Source: Flavobacteriaceae bacterium (GTDB taxonomy: Bacteria; Bacteroidota; Bacteroidia; Flavobacteriales; Flavobacteriaceae). Taken from it: a DNA stretch of 49,827 nt. Position 1 is the first letter of the stretch. Each line of letters opens with the position of its first letter. The stretch covers positions 1 through 49,827 of the forward strand of contig JAUROD010000006.1 in the NCBI GenBank assembly GCA_030835845.1, written 5' to 3'. The position numbers were made by a program, and so were the translations under genes. A model generated the notes under the pieces. The model worked only from the letters and a program-made list of their open reading frames with translations. It had not been told where the DNA came from and made no database searches. This document shows, piece after piece, positions 34,079 through 41,012 of this stretch.

Positions 34079-34797
34079 TGAAATCCACTTTATTTAATTT
34101 TCAGCAATTTTCAATTTTACAGTCAAAAAGCGCAATGAAAGTCGGCACTGATGGAGTTTTGTTAGGTGCTTGGACACATGTTAGTTCTACAGACACAAAT
34201 CTTTTGGATATCGGAACGGGAACAGGGCTCATTGCATTGATGTTGGCTCAGCGTTTCCCAAATTTAAAAATTGATGCCATTGAATTGGATAAGGATACCG
34301 CGCAGGAGGCTGAATATAATTTTTCCCAAAGTCAGTGGTCAAATCGATTGAATTGTGAGGCAGTATCACTTCAAGTGTATGATAGAGATACAGTTAAAAA
34401 ATACAATCATATTGTTTGCAATCCTCCTTTTTTTCATGAGGGATATCCAATTGCTGAACAGCGAAGAAATCAAGCCAGAAACAACGCATTTTTAACTTAT
34501 GAAACACTTTTTTACAGTGCCCATTCACTATTGAAAAATAATGGATCAATTTCATTGGTTATTCCAATTTCTGAAGCAAATAGCGTAGCAGAGATTGCCG
34601 AAAAACATGGCTTTTTTCCATTACGTATTACCCAAGTGAAAGGAACTTTTACTAGCGAAATCAAACGTCTTTTATTGACCTATTCCAAGCAACAAAATAC
34701 AGTGCAAACTGACCTTCTTGTACTTGAAAAAGCAAGGCATCAACGAACCGAAGCCCATCAAGCACTCGTTGCTGATTTTTATCTTAACAAGTTCTAG
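34078..34797 (+). CDS. trmN6: tRNA1(Val) adenine-37 N6-methyltransferase
   Basis: A SAM-dependent methylase of 239 residues. SAM-binding motif I LLDIGTGTGLIALMLAQ near 41-57; motif II acidic residue in IDAIELDKDT; catalytic NPPFFHEG near 118-125, diagnostic of N6-adenine methylases. Members of the YfiC/TrmN6 family methylate A37 of tRNA-Val; the substrate here is by family. Translationally coupled to rimM. Its stop shares CTAG with the stop of the convergent TonB-dependent receptor gene. Confidence 0.92.
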   Translation: MKSTLFNFQQFSILQSKSAMKVGTDGVLLGAWTHVSSTDTNLLDIGTGTGLIALMLAQRFPNLKIDAIELDKDTAQEAEYNFSQSQWSNRLNCEAVSLQVYDRDTVKKYNHIVCNPPFFHEGYPIAEQRRNQARNNAFLTYETLFYSAHSLLKNNGSISLVIPISEANSVAEIAEKHGFFPLRITQVKGTFTSEIKRLLLTYSKQQNTVQTDLLVLEKARHQRTEAHQALVADFYLNKF

Positions 34798-37151
34798 AAA
34801 TCAAAGACAAAACCAAAGGATGGCAGTGGAGTACGTGTCTGATTGGTGTCAATTTGAATAAGCGTCTGAGGATCGGCAACTGTCCCATCACTAGTTCGGG
34901 CTAGTCCGTATTCAGGTGGACGAGGTACTTCCTGAGCTAAGAAATTTTGCACCTCTAGATAAAAGTTAAAGGAAAGTTTTTTGAAATTCCATTTTTTATC
35001 AATTCTCAAATCCCCTTGACTAAATACACCAAGCTTTTCCTCCCCCAATCTGTTGTAGTCGAGTATAATTCTAGGGTAGGAATCTTTACTTGCAGCAACG
35101 TTTGTTGGTACAAAAGGAGTCTCACCCGCATAGCGATAACGTACTGAAACTTCCCAATTCCTTTTAAGTTTGTATCCTCCAGTAAATGAAAGCAGGTTTC
35201 TACTGTCCCAAACAGTAGGCAAAATTGGACCATTGGCACGGCTAAATTCACTAAAGAAGTAAGTATAGGCAAAAACTCCGTAAAAGTTTTTACTTAATTT
35301 TTGTTGGAATAAAAACTCGATCCCTTTGCTTTTTCCTTCCCCGGTATCTACGACAGGTTCATTACCGAGCACTTCAAAACCACCTCCTTTATTTGCCAAA
35401 GATACTTGGTCTAAAACAGACACTGGATAATTGCTGTAATCTTTAATGAATCCCTCAACTGTTATTCGTGAAGTAGGAGACCAATTGTATTCAATTCCAA
35501 CAACATAGTGGTCACTTTGAGTATATCGATTGTCGCGGTTAATAAATTCTTCTTCATTGTTCTGAAAACCTAAAGTTGTGTAGGTAGGAAGTTTAAAATA
35601 GCGTCCAACAGAAGCGTTTATTTTCCACTGCTGATCCTCAGTCAATTGATAGCTAGCTGCAATTCGAGGAGAAATATTATCTGCTAAATTTGAACCTTTC
35701 GTATACCCATCTCCATCGGTACGGAGTCCAAAGGCAAGGCTTAAACGATTTGACCAAAAAGAACGACTTGCTTTTCCAAAAAATCCATATTTGAAGAAGT
35801 TGATTGAAGTTGAGTAATTAAATCCTTCAAGTATTCCAAGGGTATTGTTTTCATAGGAAGCTTGTTGCATATTAAAGCCGTAATCAAATTTCCAACTTCC
35901 GTTAAATTGAGTGACTTTTAAACGAAGTTTAGTTTCTTGTTCCACCGCATCATTTTCAAACAAGACGCCAGTTTGCTTTTCATTGTCACTGTATCGGCTA
36001 AAATTATTTTGAAGTCGATTTGTGCTTAGGGTGGTTAGCATTCGACCGTTTCCATTTTTAAATTTATTGGTCCAAGAAACCCCTACAGTGGTAGATCTTT
36101 GTTGAATAATAGGTACTTGTTCGAGAGTAGCTTGTTGTTCAACATCAAATTCATCTGGAGCGACGACAGAAAAATCATCTATTGATCCAAGTCCGATAAA
36201 ACTCAAGCTATTTAGATCATCAATTTTATGTGTTAATTTCCATTGGTAATCCCAGTAGTCTGGTCGAATTGGAAGTCCAACCAATTCAAAAATAAATTGC
36301 AAATAACTTCGTCTTGCCGAAAGCATTAACGTCGTGTTAGCACGTTCTTTATTTCCCTTAAACAAAGGAGTGTTTAGAGTAATTCCAGCCTCACTAGCAC
36401 CAATGCGAACTTTGGTAGTAGACTTTTGCGTGTTTCCTTCACGTTGTTCAAATGCCAAGACGCCAGAAAGGGGATTGTCATATTCTGCACCAAATGCAGA
36501 GGTAGATAAATTCACTTCTCGAACAAAATCTACATTTAACATTCCAACAGGACCGCCAGCACTTCCTTGTGTACTAAAGTGATTGATATTGGGAATTTCA
36601 ATTCCATCAAGATAATATACAGTCTCATTTGGAGCACCTCCACGAATGATGAAATCATTTCGAAAACCACCTATAGAAGGAGAAATTCCAGGTAAACTTT
36701 GGGCTACCTTGGCGATGTCATTATTTCCACCTGGATAGGTTTCAATTTCAACCGCGGATAAAGACTGAGTAGATAGAGGTGTTTCACGTGTGGTTCGAAA
36801 AGAACTTTTTGCAACGACTACTTCATCCAATGCTTCTGTTGTTTCTGTCAATTTAAAGAGTAAATCAGCTGTTCCAACAGATTTTACAATAACATTATAA
36901 ATTGTTTGACTTTCAAACCCCAAATAACTTGCTGTAATATTATAGGTTTGGGTGGAAATATTTTCAATGGTAAAAAATCCTTTTTCATCCGTAATTACTC
37001 CAATGGTAGTCCCATCGACTAGCACTGTTGCACCTTCTAAGGGGAGTAAGCTTTTTACATCAACAACTTTACCGGTAATTGTTCCAATATTTTGGGCAAA
37101 GGAAATTTGGGTGCATAGCAGACCCAACAACAAAAGAGTGTTTCGTAGCAT
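34794..37151 (-). CDS. TonB-dependent outer-membrane receptor with carboxypeptidase-like N-terminal domain
   Basis: Outer-membrane transporter of 785 residues energised by TonB-ExbB-ExbD. Signal peptide about 1-19 (LLGLLCTQISFAQ). A CarboxypepD-reg-like beta domain follows (about 22-105: TGKVVDVKSLLPLEGATVLV). The plug domain runs about 120-235 (IAKVAQSLPGISPSIGG, FIIRGGAPNETVYYLDGIEI). The 22-strand barrel ends in LPSFGFVFDF, with the C-terminal Phe used by BAM. No SusD partner follows, so it is not a classical SusC. It has its own full promoter (37161-37191). The ligand is unknown. Confidence 0.93.
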   Translation of the reverse strand: MLRNTLLLLGLLCTQISFAQNIGTITGKVVDVKSLLPLEGATVLVDGTTIGVITDEKGFFTIENISTQTYNITASYLGFESQTIYNVIVKSVGTADLLFKLTETTEALDEVVVAKSSFRTTRETPLSTQSLSAVEIETYPGGNNDIAKVAQSLPGISPSIGGFRNDFIIRGGAPNETVYYLDGIEIPNINHFSTQGSAGGPVGMLNVDFVREVNLSTSAFGAEYDNPLSGVLAFEQREGNTQKSTTKVRIGASEAGITLNTPLFKGNKERANTTLMLSARRSYLQFIFELVGLPIRPDYWDYQWKLTHKIDDLNSLSFIGLGSIDDFSVVAPDEFDVEQQATLEQVPIIQQRSTTVGVSWTNKFKNGNGRMLTTLSTNRLQNNFSRYSDNEKQTGVLFENDAVEQETKLRLKVTQFNGSWKFDYGFNMQQASYENNTLGILEGFNYSTSINFFKYGFFGKASRSFWSNRLSLAFGLRTDGDGYTKGSNLADNISPRIAASYQLTEDQQWKINASVGRYFKLPTYTTLGFQNNEEEFINRDNRYTQSDHYVVGIEYNWSPTSRITVEGFIKDYSNYPVSVLDQVSLANKGGGFEVLGNEPVVDTGEGKSKGIEFLFQQKLSKNFYGVFAYTYFFSEFSRANGPILPTVWDSRNLLSFTGGYKLKRNWEVSVRYRYAGETPFVPTNVAASKDSYPRIILDYNRLGEEKLGVFSQGDLRIDKKWNFKKLSFNFYLEVQNFLAQEVPRPPEYGLARTSDGTVADPQTLIQIDTNQTRTPLPSFGFVFDF

Positions 37152-37160
37152 TTTTTTTTA

Positions 37161-37191
37161 CAAAAATAGCCTACCTATTTAAATTGACAAA
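37161..37191 (-). promoter_or_regulatory. Complete Bacteroidota promoter of the TonB-dependent receptor
   Basis: On the minus strand: -33 TTTG (37191-37188), an exact 19-base spacer, then -7 TATTTTTG (37168-37161). This is the best promoter match in the window. It starts transcription about 5 bases before the ATG at 37151, so the mRNA is almost leaderless and independent of the upstream umuC-umuD-yhhN genes. Confidence 0.75.
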
Positions 37192-37197
37192 TTCTAC

Positions 37198-37752
37198 TTA
37201 GGCTTTATTTTTTTTGCTTCTCTCGTTTCTTTTCTTCTTTTGTTTTTGTTTTCTTTTTTTATTGACTTCTTCCTCCTCTTCCTTAAGTCTGTGAATTTCT
37301 CTCAGTCCAATCAAATCTTCAGGAGATAATTTTTCTTGGTCACGGGGTTGGAGGGCAACGTCTCGGGGGGTAAAAAAGCTTTTTTTGGTTTGTTCTCTTA
37401 TTAGTTCTAGCACAGCGTTGAGGTTGTAATATACTCCAGGATCAATAAGCTTATTGGCAATAAAATTTTCTTTTTTCTTTTTATCCCAACGTACCATTAC
37501 AAAACTACCTTGGGTGTTTTTATTGTATTTTACGCGAAAAACACGTGCTTGATTCGCAAGGCTTTGGTGGATTTGAATTCGGTTTATTTCATGTCCTGTA
37601 ATTTCAAATAGCTCAGACACAAAATGTCTTTGACCAGCCAAACTAGGATCGTTAATTGACTCGATATAAAAGGTTTTATCGTTGAAATTGTCTTCTTGTG
37701 AAAACAGAGGTAAAAACAATAGCACACAAAAAATAATCAGACTAAATCGCAT
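37198..37752 (-). CDS. Secreted protein of unknown function with lysine-rich C-terminal tail
   Basis: 184 residues with a signal peptide (IIFCVLLFLPLFSQ, cleavage near 19). The middle (about 20-130) looks like a small folded domain (FYIESINDPSLAGQRHFVSE, VMVRWDKKKKENFIANKLID). From about 150 the chain turns into a charged helix: a Glu run, then an almost uninterrupted stretch of Lys/Arg to the C-terminus. I do not recognise the family. The ATG lies 11 bases inside the upstream YhhN gene, so it belongs to that transcript. Such a tail could bind anionic polymers or lipopolysaccharide, which is speculation. Confidence 0.75.
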   Translation of the reverse strand: MRFSLIIFCVLLFLPLFSQEDNFNDKTFYIESINDPSLAGQRHFVSELFEITGHEINRIQIHQSLANQARVFRVKYNKNTQGSFVMVRWDKKKKENFIANKLIDPGVYYNLNAVLELIREQTKKSFFTPRDVALQPRDQEKLSPEDLIGLREIHRLKEEEEEVNKKRKQKQKKKRNERSKKNKA

Positions 37753-38422
37753 ATTTTATTCTCTCTTTGAAATAGATAAAGATAAGATAGAGCGTTGGAC
37801 TATAGAAAAGAGTTTCAAACACACGATAGGAATCGTGATCAAAATAAAAACGGTTTAAACCAATTAAGGATCCTGCAATACTAAGTGAAAACGTTGCAAT
37901 GCATAGATAAAGTGGTCCTCTTGTTTTTTCTTCCATATACACCACAAAACTAAGCGCACAGGTGAAAGAAAGTGTGGCTGCATAAACTAAAATTGGGATA
38001 AACAGATCCCCTAGATGACTTTGGATGGAGCTCATCAGTAAGACGAGGTAAATAAGATATATCGCAAAAGGGAGAACCATTTTTGGAATTCGTAAAAGGG
38101 TATATAATGAAGTTTTTTTCTCACGATAAAGGGCAGAATTAAATAATACACAAGCTCCCCAATAGCTTGTCAATCCAGATGAGAAATAAAAAAAATTGTC
38201 ACTCATTACCATCAAATCACCAATTAAACAAAACATAAATGAAAAGTAAAGAATGTAATCTTTTCCTCCCATCAAAGCATAACACACTATAAGTGATATA
38301 GTTATAAATGGAACAACAATATTATCTAGAGGGTAATTCGATGTGATTTTCGCATAAATTGAAACAACAAATGCAATCCAAAACAATAGGCCAAAGGTAA
38401 GAGGTAGGGGTTTTTGAATCAT
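37742..38422 (-). CDS. YhhN/TMEM86-family membrane protein (first copy, operon-distal)
   Basis: An integral membrane protein of 226 residues with about eight hydrophobic helices. The YhhN family includes animal TMEM86 lysoplasmalogenases; activity of bacterial members is mostly untested. Conserved-looking segments are LIGDLMVM near 76 and the C-terminal SLIGLNRFYFDHDSYRVFET. It is next to a second, diverged YhhN gene (35-base gap) and overlaps the secreted-protein gene by 11 bases. The pair probably arose by tandem duplication. Confidence 0.85.
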   Translation of the reverse strand: MIQKPLPLTFGLLFWIAFVVSIYAKITSNYPLDNIVVPFITISLIVCYALMGGKDYILYFSFMFCLIGDLMVMSDNFFYFSSGLTSYWGACVLFNSALYREKKTSLYTLLRIPKMVLPFAIYLIYLVLLMSSIQSHLGDLFIPILVYAATLSFTCALSFVVYMEEKTRGPLYLCIATFSLSIAGSLIGLNRFYFDHDSYRVFETLFYSPTLYLIFIYFKERIKYAI

Positions 38423-38457
38423 AACATATTGTAATTGTGAATTTTAGCTTTGCAAAG

Positions 38458-39129
38458 CTATGAATTTTTAAGGGAAAAAGCTAAGAATCTGCTGATAAGA
38501 TATTGTGCAGGAATGTAGGTTAGCATGATCCAGTAGGTAAAATATGGAACCTCAAAGTAGAATGCATCGAAGGCAATCATACTGTCTGAAAGAACAAAAA
38601 GAAAAATTCCAATTGCTAGTTTTGTTGATTGAGCATCACGAATGGTATTCCACAGTGTAACCCCTAAAAAACCAGATACACAAAGTGTGATTGCGTAGAG
38701 AGTTACTATGGGTTTAAGTACCCCCAACTGTGGGAGTATACTTGCCAAAACCACAGTCAAATAACTTCCAAAAAAGAGGAAGGGAATAATCGTTTTATTA
38801 CGGTTAGCTCTCTTCCAAAAATCTTTTTCAAACTCCTTTAAAAGTAAGTGTATGTAAAGTAGTTGTGTACACCAAAAAGCAGCCACACCCAACACAAAAA
38901 AAAGTGTTCCCTCTCCAATTAGAAACAGATCTCCAAGCCAAGAGAAAAAGAGTGCGATAAGGTATTTATTCTGTGGTTTTGTTTCTACCCAAACGAGTAT
39001 AAACAATGCTGGTATGAGTAAGCTTTTAGTAAGGTCAGCAATTAGATTAATCGCTGTAATTCGGGTAGCAACATGGACACAGCTCAACAGGATAAAAAAA
39101 CCGAGAAGTAGCTTTTTTTTTGTTTCCAT
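38458..39129 (-). CDS. YhhN/TMEM86-family membrane protein (second copy, next to umuD)
   Basis: 223 residues, about eight transmembrane segments. Family motifs: FFSWLGDLFLIGEGTLFF near 63-80 and FVLSDSMIAFDAFYFEVPYF near 178-197, which align by eye with the GDLMVM and LNRFYFDH regions of the neighbouring copy. Possible lysoplasmalogenase (hydrolysis of vinyl-ether lysolipids) by family only. Its ATG lies 2 bases after the umuD stop, so it is in the umuC-umuD transcript, an unexpected partner for an SOS gene pair. Confidence 0.85.
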   Translation of the reverse strand: METKKKLLLGFFILLSCVHVATRITAINLIADLTKSLLIPALFILVWVETKPQNKYLIALFFSWLGDLFLIGEGTLFFVLGVAAFWCTQLLYIHLLLKEFEKDFWKRANRNKTIIPFLFFGSYLTVVLASILPQLGVLKPIVTLYAITLCVSGFLGVTLWNTIRDAQSTKLAIGIFLFVLSDSMIAFDAFYFEVPYFTYWIMLTYIPAQYLISRFLAFSLKNS

Positions 39130-39131
39130 TG

Positions 39132-39566
39132 TTATACTTTTTTAACCACGTAGGTCACGACTCCCCAAATAATAAGTTGGTTGTCTTCTGTTACTTTAAT
39201 GGGTTTGTACTTTGGATTTTCTGGCATCAAATACATACAATCTGATTCCACTTTGAGACGTTTTACCGTAAACTCCCCATCGATAAAACAAACAGCAATT
39301 GCATTGTCGTTAGGCTCTTTACTTCGATCAATAACCAATAAGTCTCCGTCATCTAGTCCTGCACCTTGCATAGATTCTCCGTCTACACGTGCATAAAAAG
39401 TTGCTTCTTCATTTTTTACAACCTCTTGATCAATACTGATTCGAAGTTCTTTGAAATCATCAGCAGGAGAAGGAAAACCTGCAGATACCCCCGTATTCGC
39501 TAGAGGTCGGGTCTGGGATTCTTCACCGGGTTTAAAAAAAACTAAAGCAGGTTTAGGTGTTCTCAT
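39132..39566 (-). CDS. umuD: UmuD-type LexA-like autoprotease (S24)
   Basis: The regulatory subunit of an error-prone polymerase, activated by RecA-stimulated self-cleavage. 144 residues. Cleavage site Ala29-Gly30 in NTGVSAGFPSPADD; catalytic Ser65 in VDGESMQGAGL; Lys102 in EFTVKRLKV. There is no N-terminal DNA-binding domain, so this is UmuD rather than LexA. It follows umuC with a 14-base overlap. The umuC-first order is the reverse of the Escherichia coli operon. Confidence 0.94.
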   Translation of the reverse strand: MRTPKPALVFFKPGEESQTRPLANTGVSAGFPSPADDFKELRISIDQEVVKNEEATFYARVDGESMQGAGLDDGDLLVIDRSKEPNDNAIAVCFIDGEFTVKRLKVESDCMYLMPENPKYKPIKVTEDNQLIIWGVVTYVVKKV

Positions 39567-40836
39567 TTGTTGTTTCTTTTTTTACACGAATCACTTCACT
39601 GAGTTCTGTGGTAAAACGCGAGGAAAGATGTTCTTGACGCATTTTCCAAGTTTGTTTCAAATCTTGGTTTCCTAGTTTTATTCGGTAGGGTCCAAAACGT
39701 CGATGTACCTTGTCAATTGCTTGCATCAAAGCATCGTGTCTTCCTATATCTCCGTCAAATAAATTCAATTGTCGTTCTTTGGTTGGACTTAATCCTATTA
39801 GAATTACTCCTGCTTTTTTGTAGTCAATATTTTCTTTAAAAATATTTTTCAATCCATAGCGTGCATACTTACTCAATGTGATACTTGAGTCTGTTGCATA
39901 GGGAAGTGTAACGACACAGCTATTGCGGTATTGTTGACTTTCTTTTGAATGAGGGTTGCTACGTACAAAGACCAATAAGGCGGTACAACTGCTTCCTTGT
40001 TTGCGTAATTTTTCGGCACAGCTTGTAGCATAGGTAGCTATGCGTTCTTCGAGATCGAAAAATGTACGATAGGTAGTTTTAAAGCTACGTGTGGTTGCAA
40101 TTGATTTTTTTGCATTTTGTGTTTCTTCCAACTGAATACAAGGAAGACCAAGTAAATCTTTTTTTAATCGCAATTCCAAAACACTCATGTGTTTTCGAAT
40201 CCAACTGTCGGGAAGGTTACTAAAATCGTAAGCTGTTTTTACGCCCATTTGTTCGAGACGTTTACTGTGTTTACGTCCGATTCCCCAAATGTCTTTTACA
40301 TCGGTCCATTTTAGTGCCTTTATGCGCTGTTCTTCGGTTTCGATTAGATAAACTCCTCCCGTTTTAGCTACATATTTTTTAGCAATTTTATTGGCAATTT
40401 TTGCTAGTGCTTTGCTTGGCGCAATACCTACAGAAACGGGAATCCCTGTCCATTGTTGCACTTGTTTTTTCATTCGACGACCTTCAGCTTCTAAGTCAAA
40501 ATAATCAAACCCTTTAAACTGTAAAAATGCTTCATCAATACTGTAAATTTCAACATTTGGACTATAGGTTTCGAGGATGCTCATTACGCGGCTACTCATA
40601 TCTCCATAGAGAGGATAATTAGATGAAAAAACCTTTACTTTTTTTTCTAGAAAAAGTTGTTTGTACTTAAATGCAGGAGCTCCCATGGGGATTCCCATGG
40701 CTTTGGCTTCATTACTTCGTGCAATTACACAACCGTCATTATTCGATAAAATAACGATGGGTTTTTTTTCCCATTGTGGTTGAAAAACACGTTCACATGA
40801 AGCGTAAAAATTATTACAATCTACTAGTGCAAACAT
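39553..40836 (-). CDS. umuC: Y-family DNA polymerase UmuC (Pol V catalytic subunit)
   Basis: Translesion polymerase of 427 residues. Metal-binding carboxylates are visible: Asp6 in FALVDCNNFYAS and Asp101/Glu102 in YSIDEAFLQF. LSNNDGCVIARSNEAKAMGI is the fingers motif and WGIGRKHSKRLEQMG the helix-hairpin-helix. The little-finger and a UmuC-type C-terminal tail follow. It overlaps umuD by 14 bases. It heads a minus-strand run umuC-umuD-yhhN-yhhN-secreted protein. Only a 7/8 promoter match (TACTTTTA) precedes the ATG, and a LexA site was not recognised; an imperfect palindrome at 40909-40934 is a candidate operator. Confidence 0.95.
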   Translation of the reverse strand: MFALVDCNNFYASCERVFQPQWEKKPIVILSNNDGCVIARSNEAKAMGIPMGAPAFKYKQLFLEKKVKVFSSNYPLYGDMSSRVMSILETYSPNVEIYSIDEAFLQFKGFDYFDLEAEGRRMKKQVQQWTGIPVSVGIAPSKALAKIANKIAKKYVAKTGGVYLIETEEQRIKALKWTDVKDIWGIGRKHSKRLEQMGVKTAYDFSNLPDSWIRKHMSVLELRLKKDLLGLPCIQLEETQNAKKSIATTRSFKTTYRTFFDLEERIATYATSCAEKLRKQGSSCTALLVFVRSNPHSKESQQYRNSCVVTLPYATDSSITLSKYARYGLKNIFKENIDYKKAGVILIGLSPTKERQLNLFDGDIGRHDALMQAIDKVHRRFGPYRIKLGNQDLKQTWKMRQEHLSSRFTTELSEVIRVKKETTNENT

Positions 40837-40908
40837 CTGGTCTAAAAGTAAGAATTTCCGATCATATTATCTGCTTCTTTTTCCTAAAGAGATGCACATT
40901 GACAAAAA

Positions 40909-40934
40909 TCACCTTTTTGGTTTGAAAAGTGATA
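40909..40934. promoter_or_regulatory. Imperfect palindrome between umuC and sucA
   Basis: ATCACCTTTT and AAAAGTGAT form a 9-bp inverted repeat with one extra C and a 7-base centre. It lies 73-98 bases upstream of umuC and about 80 upstream of sucA. It could be a regulator site for either gene; no known LexA-box sequence is matched. Confidence 0.35.
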
Positions 40935-40974
40935 TAAAAGTATCAAATAAGGTAGGAGCTTAGTTGAAAAGTTG

Positions 40975-40982
40975 TAATTTTG
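40975..40982 (+). promoter_or_regulatory. Promoter -7 box of sucA-sucB
   Basis: TAATTTTG matches TAnnTTTG and ends 30 bases before the sucA ATG at 41013. It supports that ATG over the in-frame TTG at 40980, which would lie inside the box. Confidence 0.6.
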
Positions 40983-41012
40983 ATATACCATAATTTATGT
41001 CATCAAAGCATC

